Shown here piece by piece: positions 7,843-16,551 of a stretch of DNA of 25,024 bases. This DNA is from Rhodothermales bacterium (lineage in GTDB: Bacteria > Bacteroidota > Rhodothermia > Rhodothermales > UBA10348): the NCBI GenBank assembly GCA_030833605.1, contig JAURGV010000004.1, forward strand, positions 1-25,024, read 5' to 3'. The first letter of the stretch is position 1. Each line of letters begins with the position of its first letter. The notes beneath the pieces are model-generated. The model did no database searches. It was not told where the DNA came from and was given only the letters and a program-made list of their open reading frames with translations. A program made the position numbers and the translations under genes.

Positions 7843-8730
7843 ATGAAGTATCCAAGTGACGTCGAACTGTGTGAAGTAGGACCTCGCGACGGGTTTCAAT
7901 TCGAAAGCAAAATCATTCCTACGGAAGTTAAAGTGGAATGGATACAGCGACTGGTAAAATCAGGCTTGCCACGAATTCAGATTGCTTCTTTTGTGCACCG
8001 CATTCGGGTACCGCAAATGGCTGACGCGGAAGCCGTGATCCAGCAATTAGGATCCTCGTCCCGCACCCTGTTTTCCGGACTAGCGCTGAATGTTAAAGGC
8101 GTTGAACGGGCTGCAGATGCGGGGCTTTCGGCCGTTGACCTTTCTATTGCAACGAATGAAAAACACGGAACGGATAATGCCGGGATGTCCGTGGACCAGG
8201 GCGTTCTTCAGGCCGAACAAATGATAGCCTTAGCGACCGCTCGAGGGATGAACGTCCAATTGAATGTGCAGACCGTTTGGGGATACAAAGTACCTGGAGA
8301 CACCCCTTTAACGCGCGTTCTGGATCTCGCAAAGCGATTTTCCAACGTCGGATTGGAATCTTTTTCGTTGGCCGATTCAACGGGGATGGCCAACCCGTTG
8401 TCCATTCAGCGAGTCGTTGAAGCGGTTAAAACCGTCACCGACGTTCCTTTGGTGCTGCATCTTCACGACACGCGTGGATTGGGCATTGCGAATATAGTCG
8501 CCGCACTGGAATCGGGCGTCAATCGATTTGACACGTCCCTCGGTGGATTGGGTGGATGCCCGTTTATTCCCGGCGCTACGGGAAATGTGGCCACGGAAGA
8601 TGTGGCCTACCTACTGGACTCACTGGGCATCAGAACGGGTATAAAAAACGAAAACGTCGCAGGGGTGAGCCGCGACGTTTCCGATTTCCTAGGCCGAAAC
8701 CTTTCGGGTAAAATGTACTCCCTGGTGTAG
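7843..8730 (+). CDS. Hydroxymethylglutaryl-CoA lyase
   Basis: A 295-residue TIM-barrel enzyme of the HMG-CoA lyase family, which cleaves 3-hydroxy-3-methylglutaryl-CoA to acetoacetate and acetyl-CoA, the last step of leucine breakdown. Diagnostic features are VGPRDGFQ with metal ligand D16, LHLHDTRG with H206 and H208, and the family signature GLGGCPFIPGATGN with the active-site C239 and metal ligand N248. Spacing between these residues matches the human and bacterial enzymes, and length is normal for the bacterial form. Members of the wider family can act on related hydroxyacyl-CoAs, but the intact cysteine loop favours HMG-CoA lyase. No other leucine-degradation genes are adjacent. ATG 7843 gives the expected N-terminus. 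It is convergent with gcvP. Confidence 0.92.
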   Translation: MKYPSDVELCEVGPRDGFQFESKIIPTEVKVEWIQRLVKSGLPRIQIASFVHRIRVPQMADAEAVIQQLGSSSRTLFSGLALNVKGVERAADAGLSAVDLSIATNEKHGTDNAGMSVDQGVLQAEQMIALATARGMNVQLNVQTVWGYKVPGDTPLTRVLDLAKRFSNVGLESFSLADSTGMANPLSIQRVVEAVKTVTDVPLVLHLHDTRGLGIANIVAALESGVNRFDTSLGGLGGCPFIPGATGNVATEDVAYLLDSLGIRTGIKNENVAGVSRDVSDFLGRNLSGKMYSLV

Positions 8731-8731
8731 G

Positions 8732-8759
8732 TTTGGCGCGACTATAGTCGCCTACCAAA
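8732..8759. terminator. Hairpin between convergent lyase and gcvP genes
   Basis: A 12-base palindrome, CGACTATAGTCG (8739-8750), is flanked by TTTGG (8732-8736) and CCAAA (8755-8759), forming an imperfect extended stem right after the lyase stop and 10 bases from the gcvP stop. No T tract follows on either strand, so it may act as a weak bidirectional terminator or a 3' stabilising hairpin. Confidence 0.4.
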
Positions 8760-8769
8760 TCGGAGGGTT

Positions 8770-11628
8770 TTAGTCCTGATACGCTTCCAATGGAAGGCAA
8801 GAGCACACCAAATTCCGATCGCCATGTGCATCGTTTACTCGACGTACCGTGGGCCAGAATTTATTGTCGCCAGACCAGCTTAGTGGAAACGCTGCTTTTT
8901 CTCTAGAATAGGCTTTGTCCCACGCATCGGACATGATCATTGCAGCCGTATGAGGTGCGTTTGAAAGCACACTATCGGCCGCGTTGACTTCTCCGTTTAA
9001 CACCTGTTGAATGTCGCCGTGAATGGAGATCATGGCGTCAATAAAGCGGTCTAATTCGGCTTTGTTCTCGCTCTCCGTAGGCTCAATCATAACGGTGCCA
9101 AGAACCGGCCAGTACATCGTTGGAGCATGGAAACCATAGTCCATAAGTCGTTTGGCCACATCGACTTCCGTCAATTCGGTATGCTGACGAAGAGCGCGAA
9201 GATCCAGGATGTATTCGTGCGCAACCCTGCCATTTGTCCCTTTGTACAATACATCGTAGTGTCCTTTGAGACTGGATGCCATGTAGTTGGCATTCAATAT
9301 GGCCACCTCGGTGGCTTTTTTGAGGCCATGTCCACCGAGCATGGCGATATAAGCCCACGAAATCAACAATACCGATGCGCTACCAAACGGAGCAGCAGCT
9401 ACAGGTCCCAACGATCCACCGGCATCCGAAATAGGATGTCCCGGTAAGAAGGAGGCCAGGTGAGGAGCTACACAAATGGGGCCGATACCTGGTCCGCCGC
9501 CGCCGTGTGGAATGGCAAAGGTTTTGTGCAAGTTTAGGTGGCACACGTCGGCGCCAATATCACCTGGTCGACACAAGCCAACTTGTGCATTCATGTTGGC
9601 GCCATCCATGTAAACCTGACCACCATATCGGTGAATCGTATCACAGATATCGGACACCGTCTCTTCAAAAACGCCGTGGGTAGAAGGATAGGTGATCATG
9701 AGTGCCGATAATTTATCGCCAGCAGCAGCTGCTTTGATGTTTAAATCATTGACATCAATATTGCCATTGGCGTCACAGGCTACCACCACGACATCCATGC
9801 CGGCCATCACGGCGCTCGCAGGATTCGTTCCGTGTGCTGACGATGGGATTAGACAGATATGTCGTCCGGTATCGCCGCGACTTTCGTGGTAAGCACGAAT
9901 CACCAATAGGCCTGCGTATTCTCCGGATGCGCCTGAATTGGGCTGTAGCGAAGTCGCGGCGAATCCCGTGATTTCATTTAGCCAAGTTCTAAGCTCACCC
10001 ATCATCTCGTGATATCCTGCCGCTTGATCAGCAGGGACAAAGGGATGAATCTGGTTGAAAGCCGGCATGGTAATCGGCATCAATTCGGCAACCGCATTCA
10101 GCTTCATGGTGCACGACCCTAAAGCAATCATGCTAGTGGTAAGCGAAAGGTCTTTTTTGGACAATTTCGCCATGTACCGGGTGATTGCGGCTTCAGACTG
10201 ATGCGAAGAGAATACCGGATGGGTCATGAAATCGGTGCTTCGAGCTAGTATGCCCGAATACCCGCTGTTCATTTTACCTGCGAGAGAGGCAACAACACCG
10301 GCCCCAGCTTTTCCGGTCATCACTTCAATCAATGACGTTAGGTCACCCGAAGTGACCGTTTCATCCAGTGCAATTCCAACGCTGGAATCATCGAAGTAAC
10401 GAAGGTTAATTTTTGCGGCCAACGCACGTTGACGTACGGCGCCCTGATCGGCAACCTGCACACGGATCGTGTCAAAGAAGTCGCTATGCTGCACCGTAAG
10501 ACCGGCCTCACTCAAGGCTTTGGCCAACAACTTAGTTGCATCACTAATGCGCGTAGCAATGGCTTTCAATCCTTTCGGACCGTGATACACCCCATACATA
10601 CTCGCTACGACGGCCAAAAGAACCTGGGCGGTACAAATGTTTGAAGTGGCTTTGTCCCGGCGAATGTGCTGCTCTCTCGTTTGCAGCGCCATGCGCAGGG
10701 CAGGATTACCATCGGTATCGACGGTAACGCCAATAATACGTCCTGGAATTTGACGTTTGAATGCGTCGCTTGTGGCAAAATAAGCGGCGTGTGGGCCGCC
10801 AAAACCAATAGGAACACCGAAACGCTGGGACGTACCTACAACCACGTCGGCACCGAAAGATGCCGGTGCTTCGAGGAGGGCTAGGCTAAGAAGGTCGGCA
10901 GCAAACACGACGAATGAATCGTTCTGATGCGCTTGACGGCAAAAATCGGTGTAGTCAAAAATGGCTCCATCGGAAGCTGGATACTGTACGAGACCACCAA
11001 AGCACGCATCATCAAACGTAAACGTGCGATGGTCGCCTACAACAATTTCAATGCCTAGTGGAATGGCTCTAGTCTCAACCACTGCAATGGTTTGCGGGTG
11101 GCATTCTTCCGAAATAAAGAAGGTATTCCGATTGCCTCGTTTGGACTGGCGGTGCAGCATCATCATAGCTTCAGCGGCTGCGGTACCTTCATCCAACAAG
11201 CTCGCGTTGGCAATTTCCATTCCGGTCAAATCCATGATCATGGTTTGGAAATTGAGTAGCGCTTCCAGACGCCCTTGCGCGATTTCGGCCTGGTAGGGCG
11301 TGTATTGGGTATACCAAGATGGGTTTTCGACAATACCACGCTGAATGGCGGGTGGCGTTACGGTCGCCGCATACCCCATTCCAATAAAGGATCTAAATAG
11401 GCTGTTTTTCGCACCTAGCTCCGTTGCTCGCTGTAGCAATTCCCTTTCTGAAAAAGGAGCAGGCAGGTTGAGATCGCCTTTCATCCGGATGGAAGAAGGA
11501 ACGGTTTGCGAAATTAATTCGTCAATCGACCCCACTCCAATAACGCGGAGCATGTCTTGAATTTCGGACTCAGAAGGTCCTATATGACGATCAACGAAGC
11601 GGTCGGTGGACGTTAGGCTAATAGGCAT
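8770..11628 (-). CDS. gcvP: Glycine dehydrogenase (decarboxylating), P protein
   Basis: A 952-residue single-chain P protein, the usual length of the homodimeric bacterial form rather than the split GcvPA/GcvPB form. It decarboxylates glycine with PLP and passes the aminomethyl group to the lipoyl arm of GcvH. The start MPISLTSTDRFVDRHIGPSE matches the family N-terminus, with GMGYA and the first-half motif PYQAEIAQGRLEALLNFQTM. The second half contains NPASAVMAGM and NLHKTFAIPHGGGGPG, where K702 binds PLP, followed by the glycine-rich loop. gcvH is about 8 kb away on the same strand; gcvT is not in the window. It follows rnc by 90 bases. I saw no glycine riboswitch in that gap. Confidence 0.98.
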   Translation of the reverse strand: MPISLTSTDRFVDRHIGPSESEIQDMLRVIGVGSIDELISQTVPSSIRMKGDLNLPAPFSERELLQRATELGAKNSLFRSFIGMGYAATVTPPAIQRGIVENPSWYTQYTPYQAEIAQGRLEALLNFQTMIMDLTGMEIANASLLDEGTAAAEAMMMLHRQSKRGNRNTFFISEECHPQTIAVVETRAIPLGIEIVVGDHRTFTFDDACFGGLVQYPASDGAIFDYTDFCRQAHQNDSFVVFAADLLSLALLEAPASFGADVVVGTSQRFGVPIGFGGPHAAYFATSDAFKRQIPGRIIGVTVDTDGNPALRMALQTREQHIRRDKATSNICTAQVLLAVVASMYGVYHGPKGLKAIATRISDATKLLAKALSEAGLTVQHSDFFDTIRVQVADQGAVRQRALAAKINLRYFDDSSVGIALDETVTSGDLTSLIEVMTGKAGAGVVASLAGKMNSGYSGILARSTDFMTHPVFSSHQSEAAITRYMAKLSKKDLSLTTSMIALGSCTMKLNAVAELMPITMPAFNQIHPFVPADQAAGYHEMMGELRTWLNEITGFAATSLQPNSGASGEYAGLLVIRAYHESRGDTGRHICLIPSSAHGTNPASAVMAGMDVVVVACDANGNIDVNDLNIKAAAAGDKLSALMITYPSTHGVFEETVSDICDTIHRYGGQVYMDGANMNAQVGLCRPGDIGADVCHLNLHKTFAIPHGGGGPGIGPICVAPHLASFLPGHPISDAGGSLGPVAAAPFGSASVLLISWAYIAMLGGHGLKKATEVAILNANYMASSLKGHYDVLYKGTNGRVAHEYILDLRALRQHTELTEVDVAKRLMDYGFHAPTMYWPVLGTVMIEPTESENKAELDRFIDAMISIHGDIQQVLNGEVNAADSVLSNAPHTAAMIMSDAWDKAYSREKAAFPLSWSGDNKFWPTVRRVNDAHGDRNLVCSCLPLEAYQD

Positions 11629-11718
11629 GAAAAGTCGGACGTCAAGTTGAGAAAAGAGCCTTGAAAATGAATTGCGACCCGTTTAGGCCACAGACTTCTA
11701 AATGTACGTCGGCTTCGT

Positions 11719-12498
11719 TCAAGATTGTTTGAATCCGGCGTTCATTTCTGACGATTTCAATGCATTTATTGCGAGTTTAGCGGCAGTTTGTTCGGCTCGT
11801 TTTTTACTTCGATCTTCTGCTCGCCCGTACTCAATGCCCTCGACCATAACAGCGACCTCAAATCGCTTATCGTGGCTTGGGCCGGATTCGGAAATCACAA
11901 CGTAATCGGGCTGGCTTTTGCTTTGTGCTTGGACGAACTCCAACAATATGCTTTTGTGATTGTCTTTGCGGTTGGCCAGCACATCGAGGTCAACATCCTG
12001 CAAAACCGCTCGTTCGACAAAGGCACGGGCCTGTTCGGTGCCGTGTTCTAGATAAATGGCGCCAATAATTGCTTCGAACGCGTCTGCCAGAATACTATCT
12101 CCGTCACGTTGTTCTTCGGTAAGGCTATCGCTAACCATAATTAACGGTCCTAAGCCCAACTCTCGAGCTCGTTCGGCAAGCGCTGTTCCGTTTACTAGTT
12201 TGGCTCTTAGGCGAGTTAAATAGCCCTCGTCGTGCTGAGGGTAATTCCGAAATAAATGTTCGGCGACTACAAATCCTAAAACGGCATCACCCAGGTATTC
12301 AAGCCGTTCATTGGATTGGGTATGTGCTTCGGGCGTTCCCCGTAATAAAGAGCGGTGTTGAAGCGCTTGATTGAACAAATCTTTATCTGCGATGGGTACT
12401 CCAATCAGGTCCGACAATTCGCGCAACCGCTCATCCAAAAGTACTTTTGGCGCTAACGCATTTGGGGAAGGGCCCAGCAGATTTCTCAACCAACTCAT
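11719..12498 (-). CDS. rnc: Ribonuclease III
   Basis: A 259-residue RNase III. The signature NERLEYLGDAVL (63-74) supplies E64, E67 and D71, and DAFEAIIGAIYLEHG supplies D139 and E142, so all the metal-binding acidic residues are present. A double-stranded RNA binding domain fills the C-terminus (about 178-250, NHKSILLEFVQ...KRAEQTAAKLAINAL). It processes rRNA precursors and structured mRNAs as a cytoplasmic dimer. An N-terminal stretch of about 20 residues (MSWLRNLLGPSPNALAPKVL) precedes the domain. The start overlaps the stop of the beta-lactamase-like gene as TAATG, indicating coupled translation. The common partners acpP and fabF, or era, are not adjacent. Confidence 0.97.
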   Translation of the reverse strand: MSWLRNLLGPSPNALAPKVLLDERLRELSDLIGVPIADKDLFNQALQHRSLLRGTPEAHTQSNERLEYLGDAVLGFVVAEHLFRNYPQHDEGYLTRLRAKLVNGTALAERARELGLGPLIMVSDSLTEEQRDGDSILADAFEAIIGAIYLEHGTEQARAFVERAVLQDVDLDVLANRKDNHKSILLEFVQAQSKSQPDYVVISESGPSHDKRFEVAVMVEGIEYGRAEDRSKKRAEQTAAKLAINALKSSEMNAGFKQS

Positions 12499-13451
12499 TA
12501 ATTCGGACCTCCTTCAGAAGCCTCATCATTTGAGCGAAGGGTTGCATGAACCAACGCGGTAATCCGAGATCCAAGCTCGGAGGATTCATCGGCATCGGTT
12601 AATCCCTGTACCATAATAACCAACACATACGGCTCGCCATTCACGGGATAAACAATGGCCGCATCGTGATGAATGGCTGTAATCTGACCTGTTTTGTGGG
12701 CGACTTGGGTACCTTGAGGAAGGCCAGAAGGGATCATGGCGTTGTAAAACTGATCGCTCAAAAAATCTCGGATCGTTGAATCGGATGATGCCGAAACCGC
12801 GGTTCCTACACGAAGCCGTTCCAAGAGAATCGCCAAATCGTGGGATGTCGCCTTATTGCTCATTCCCAGATCGTAGGCTTTGAGGTCTTCCACGCCGCGA
12901 ATGGTTTGCATACGCGTCGTTCCTAGTCGCTCCGAGGTAGCCTGCACCGAATCGGCCGATAGTAAATCAATCAAGAGATTGGTCGCCAGGTTCGAAGAGA
13001 CGGTGATCATGTTGTAACTCAGCTGCCGTAACGACATGGGGTTGCCCAACTGCTCATAAATGGCGTCGTCGGAATCATCCTCGATGCTAAACAAAGATCC
13101 ATCTACAATGGATCGGAATTCATTTTTAAGAATGACTTCGTCGTCCAAGTTCATGCGACCCGCTTCCACTTGACGGAAAAGTTCGATAATCACGGGTACC
13201 TTCATGGTGCTCGCAGCGTGATACAGGCTGTCGCCTCTGAGCTGGAGTTCAAACCCGTTGGCCGCATCCAAAACGGAAACGGAGACCGCGGCGCTATCGT
13301 ATTCGGCGTTGATGGCCTCAATCCCTTCGGTCAGGACGGCTTTTTGATCTCCGGGTGTAGAACAACCTGTGAGCATGGTTATACTTAATAAGCCAGTTAA
13401 AAAATACGCATGGAGGGCTTTTAGGTCGATCGAACGATACACAGAGTTCAT
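12498..13451 (-). CDS. Class A beta-lactamase-like serine hydrolase, lipoprotein
   Basis: A 317-residue protein with a signal sequence ending in a lipobox (LTGC, C30), so it is probably anchored in a membrane on the periplasmic side. It has the penicillin-recognising serine hydrolase motifs: S81-TM-K84 with nucleophile S81, S152-S-N154 in the place of class A SDN, GVEDLKAYD with E188 where the class A omega-loop glutamate is expected, and H-K253-T-G255. This is a class A-type fold (PF13354). The missing Asp in the SxN motif and the cell-wall neighbours leave open whether it hydrolyses beta-lactams or acts on peptidoglycan. It sits between the GH3 enzyme (14 bases upstream) and rnc (one-base overlap). 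Resistance should not be assumed from the fold. Confidence 0.85.
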   Translation of the reverse strand: MNSVYRSIDLKALHAYFLTGLLSITMLTGCSTPGDQKAVLTEGIEAINAEYDSAAVSVSVLDAANGFELQLRGDSLYHAASTMKVPVIIELFRQVEAGRMNLDDEVILKNEFRSIVDGSLFSIEDDSDDAIYEQLGNPMSLRQLSYNMITVSSNLATNLLIDLLSADSVQATSERLGTTRMQTIRGVEDLKAYDLGMSNKATSHDLAILLERLRVGTAVSASSDSTIRDFLSDQFYNAMIPSGLPQGTQVAHKTGQITAIHHDAAIVYPVNGEPYVLVIMVQGLTDADESSELGSRITALVHATLRSNDEASEGGPN

Positions 13452-13465
13452 ATTCTTACTAGAGA

Positions 13466-15058
13466 TTAAGCGGTTACTTCCAGCGATTTTAAAAATTTAA
13501 CCAGAGCCAACATGGTGGGCTCCACGTCGCTGTAGGCGCAAATACCCACTTTGACTTTTTCAAAATCAGCTAAGACAATCGGACTTCCCAACGCGACCAA
13601 GATAATGGGGAATTTTTCAGAGATCTCCCGAACAAACGCCGCTTGTCCAGGAAGTAACCCAAATTTGTGCCAGGCCGCGGGCTTTACTACCACGGCGACC
13701 ACGATGTATGCAAACGAGGCCAGCTGCGCGGTGAGATCCTCCAATTTGTCGTCGGTGGTGTCCGGAAGGATTTGAAAAAACGCCCCATCGGTGAAGGCAT
13801 TCAAGAAGGACTTTTCAAGGGGAGCAGCCGTTGGGTCGTTATAGGTGGTGTGGGGGCGAACCAGCACGCAAGCGGTTCCCAGTTGCCCTAACCCTGCCGG
13901 CTTCAATACCAAGTCGGAAGACTCCCCAATAGCGACCTGAATCGATTTTTCTGCCACTTTTATGGCCAAGGCTCGGTGTTCATCCGATCCAATCACGGAA
14001 AAGGGTTGCGCCAATCCGGGATCTATAAAAGCTCCCGGTCCGAACCGAGCAGCAAAACGAGTTTTAAGGCTCCAAACGCGTCCAAAAGCGGTATCAACAA
14101 CTTTACGATCCAGAGCCCCCGATTCCACCATATGGACCAAATAGTCCACGGTGAGCGGTACGTCTTTTATATCAAGAAGAATATCGACGCCTGCGCGCAG
14201 CAAGGTAGCTGCCATTTCGCCCGGATATTCTCCTTCATGGTCAGCGCCAGCCATTAATAAGCTGTCGCTGATAACCACGCCTTTAAATCCAAGGTCGCCA
14301 CGCAATACATCGGTTAAAATGGGCTTGGAGCGGGTGGCTTCCACACCGGTTTTGTCCAGTCCAGGGTAGGAAACATGTGCCGTCATCATGAGGGAAACGC
14401 CAGCAGATACGGCAGTTTTGAACGGAGCGAGCTCCATGGCCTCTAAATCAGCACGGTTCTTTGAAACGACGGGAAGGGCTTCATGCGAATCGACGTCGGT
14501 ATCTCCATGCCCTGGAAAGTGTTTCGCCGTGGTAAATAAGCCTTCAGCACTGGCGCCGCGGATATACGCTTTGAGCAGCCTAGACACCGTTTGTGGGGTC
14601 GACCCATACGCTCTCGTGGAGATAATGGGGTTGCGCGGGTTTGAATTGACGTCCGCTACGGGCGAAAAGCTGATGTGTAATCCGGCTGCAAGCGCTTCTT
14701 TTGCGGCTACACGAGCCGATGCCTCTAGCAGTTGTTCATCTTCTTCGGCGGTAGCTTGAAAGGCCATCGCGTGAGGAAACACCGTAGCGCCTTTCAATTG
14801 TTGCCCAAGTCCTCGTTCCATATCGGTACCGATTAGGAGCGGGTACTTTGATCGGCTTTGAAGACGAGTTAGGGTTTGAGGCGTCCGTATCCGATCGCCA
14901 TTAAAAAGACACAACCCACCAATAGGGTATTCGTCGAGCAACGCTTCAATACGAGCGGCGTCGTCTTCGACGGAAATGGTGGGGCTCATGTTGGAGCCAA
15001 GTCGTGGGAATATGAGCTGAGAGATCCGGTCTCTCAATTCCTCAGGGGGCAAAAGCAT
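13466..15058 (-). CDS. GH3 beta-N-acetylhexosaminidase (NagZ-like)
   Basis: A 530-residue glycoside hydrolase of family 3. GTDMERG (77-83) and FPHAMAF lie in the barrel. KHFPGHGDTDVDSH (179-192) holds the NagZ-type Asp-His dyad (D190, H192), and VVISDSLLMAG (261-271) holds the likely nucleophile D265. The KHFPGHG motif separates N-acetylhexosaminidases from beta-glucosidases. The protein is longer than the single-domain enterobacterial NagZ (about 340) and has a C-terminal alpha/beta domain, as in Bacillus-type NagZ. The likely task is removing GlcNAc from muropeptides during wall recycling. No signal peptide is visible from ATG 15058, so it is probably cytoplasmic. It follows nadD by 20 bases and precedes the beta-lactamase-like gene by 14. 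Confidence 0.9.
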   Translation of the reverse strand: MLLPPEELRDRISQLIFPRLGSNMSPTISVEDDAARIEALLDEYPIGGLCLFNGDRIRTPQTLTRLQSRSKYPLLIGTDMERGLGQQLKGATVFPHAMAFQATAEEDEQLLEASARVAAKEALAAGLHISFSPVADVNSNPRNPIISTRAYGSTPQTVSRLLKAYIRGASAEGLFTTAKHFPGHGDTDVDSHEALPVVSKNRADLEAMELAPFKTAVSAGVSLMMTAHVSYPGLDKTGVEATRSKPILTDVLRGDLGFKGVVISDSLLMAGADHEGEYPGEMAATLLRAGVDILLDIKDVPLTVDYLVHMVESGALDRKVVDTAFGRVWSLKTRFAARFGPGAFIDPGLAQPFSVIGSDEHRALAIKVAEKSIQVAIGESSDLVLKPAGLGQLGTACVLVRPHTTYNDPTAAPLEKSFLNAFTDGAFFQILPDTTDDKLEDLTAQLASFAYIVVAVVVKPAAWHKFGLLPGQAAFVREISEKFPIILVALGSPIVLADFEKVKVGICAYSDVEPTMLALVKFLKSLEVTA

Positions 15059-15078
15059 GCGATCGGTAGGGAATAGGT

Positions 15079-15663
15079 TCAGTTCTGAAGATACAAACCG
15101 TGTGCTTCTATATACTTAGCAACTGCACCGGTTACCATGCGATCTATGGGAAATTTCTTAGAGACGGCATCGCGAATAGCAGAACTCGACAACTCGATGG
15201 GGTCTCCGCTTAAAACCCGATCGCAAAGCGCGGCATCTAGCAGGACTTCGTGTGAGTCATTAAGGCGTTGGTAGGCAACCACTTGGCAGATTTCTCTGAT
15301 GCGGTCGGCACGCTTCCAAGTCGACAGTTCCGCCAGGCTATCTCCCCCGAGAATGAGATACAATTCGGCGTCAGGTTCTTCTTGCCGAAGGCTTTCGAGG
15401 GTGTCTACGGTATAGGATGGTCCTTTGCGATGCAACTCCCTTAGATCCAGTTCAAATTTCGGATCTTCAAGCGTCATTAGGCGCACCATTTCCTTTCGAT
15501 CGGAAGTATTGGTGGTATCTGACAGGGACTTAAACGGCGAATGAAATGCCGGAATCCAAAGTAATCGGTCCAATTCGAGCTGAAGAAGGGCAGATTGGGC
15601 AACACGTAAATGACCCCGGTGAGGAGGGTCAAATGAGCCGCCGAAAATACCCAAGCGCGTCAT
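15079..15663 (-). CDS. nadD: Nicotinate-nucleotide adenylyltransferase
   Basis: A 194-residue nucleotidyltransferase that joins nicotinate mononucleotide and ATP to make deamido-NAD. GIFGGSFDPPHRGHL (5-19) carries the H15-x-G-H18 motif, and SSSAIR at 159-164 is the C-terminal ATP-binding motif of this family (ISSTxIR type). YLILGGDSLAELSTWKR is also characteristic of NadD. Length is typical. The ATG overlaps the stop of bamD as ATGA, pointing to coupled translation. Other NAD synthesis genes are not in the window. Confidence 0.97.
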   Translation of the reverse strand: MTRLGIFGGSFDPPHRGHLRVAQSALLQLELDRLLWIPAFHSPFKSLSDTTNTSDRKEMVRLMTLEDPKFELDLRELHRKGPSYTVDTLESLRQEEPDAELYLILGGDSLAELSTWKRADRIREICQVVAYQRLNDSHEVLLDAALCDRVLSGDPIELSSSAIRDAVSKKFPIDRMVTGAVAKYIEAHGLYLQN

Positions 15664-16490
15664 GGCTTAGACGCGCTTCCCAATGAACTCATCAACGCCT
15701 GGATATCCTTATAAACAGCTTCGGCGTCCTTGATAAGTGGGCTCTCGGGAAATATTTGAATCAATCGGTCGTAGTTGGATTCGGCCAAACGGAGGCGTTC
15801 CGACTGCTTTTCGACAATGCTCAAACGGGCATAATCGTAATACGCCTTTATAGCACCGTACAAGGCATCATCGGCCCATTCGGTATCGTAATAACGATCA
15901 AATACGGCTTCGTAGGAAACGGCTGCAGCCCCGTAATATTCGCGTTTTTCGTACAAAATGGCGGTATGGAACTGTTTTTGAGCCAGTTTTCCACGTAGTT
16001 CAACTACGCGAGTGGTGGCTTCTTCAACCAACGGATTAGAAGCGTAGCGCGTCATGAACAACTGAAATTGGGTTATGGCGCGTTCGGTATCCGTTTGATC
16101 AAGTGTGTATTTGGCCGACCGATCGTAATAGGTCATGGCCAACTCATATTCCGCTTCAGGAATGCGGGGATCGGACCGGTAAATCTGGGTAAACCGCGTA
16201 AACTCGTTTGCCGCTAGCAAAAACTCTTTGTTTCCACGGTAGGACCGGGCTAAGTACAACTGTGCATCCGCAGCCCATTGGTGAGTCCGACCAAAATCAA
16301 ACGCTCCTTGAAGCATCTCAATGGCTTTCGTGAAATCGCCCTCATCATAAAAAGCTTTTCCTTTGTCAAAGGCTTCTTTTGGTGACTCATATTGCACCCT
16401 TCCGGACCCAGCACAGCCAACCCAAAAAAGGCTAACCAGAGCCAGCAATACAAATGATGCAGGAAAAGAAATACGGGGCATACGATCCAA
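15660..16490 (-). CDS. bamD: Outer membrane assembly lipoprotein BamD
   Basis: A 276-residue lipoprotein: signal sequence to FWVGC with lipidated C26, then tetratricopeptide repeats over most of the protein (KAFYDEGDFTKAIEMLQGAF, AQLYLARSYRGNKEFLLAANEFTRF, EAEYELAMTYYDRSAKY, ITQFQLFMTRYASNP). The first repeat and the helix around YYDRSAKYTLDQTDTERAITQFQ match BamD. It helps BamA fold beta-barrel proteins into the outer membrane, acting from the periplasmic face, and shows the organism is Gram-negative. The coding frame could start at M1 or M4. It follows the binding-protein gene by 61 bases and overlaps nadD by 4. Confidence 0.92.
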   Translation of the reverse strand: MDRMPRISFPASFVLLALVSLFWVGCAGSGRVQYESPKEAFDKGKAFYDEGDFTKAIEMLQGAFDFGRTHQWAADAQLYLARSYRGNKEFLLAANEFTRFTQIYRSDPRIPEAEYELAMTYYDRSAKYTLDQTDTERAITQFQLFMTRYASNPLVEEATTRVVELRGKLAQKQFHTAILYEKREYYGAAAVSYEAVFDRYYDTEWADDALYGAIKAYYDYARLSIVEKQSERLRLAESNYDRLIQIFPESPLIKDAEAVYKDIQALMSSLGSASKP

Positions 16491-16526
16491 AGTTAACTAG
16501 CCGAAATGAAACCAACTAAACGGAAT

Positions 16527-16542
16527 GAACAGACACCTGTTC
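16527..16542. repeat. Inverted repeat before bamD (6-4-6)
   Basis: GAACAG (16527-16532) and CTGTTC (16537-16542) are perfect inverted arms around ACAC, in the 61-base gap between the binding-protein stop and bamD. On the minus-strand transcript it begins 9 bases after the stop codon and has no T tract, so it is not a standard terminator. It may be an operator for an internal promoter or an RNA hairpin. Confidence 0.35.
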
Positions 16543-16551
16543 CTTCTGCAT

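Noticed and set aside
11629..11718. Glycine riboswitch in front of gcvP
   Set aside because: The 90-base gap is too short for a tandem glycine aptamer and shows no conserved core.
12498..13451. Calling the serine hydrolase an antibiotic resistance gene
   Set aside because: The fold and motifs do not prove drug hydrolysis; the SDN motif is altered and neighbours point to wall metabolism.
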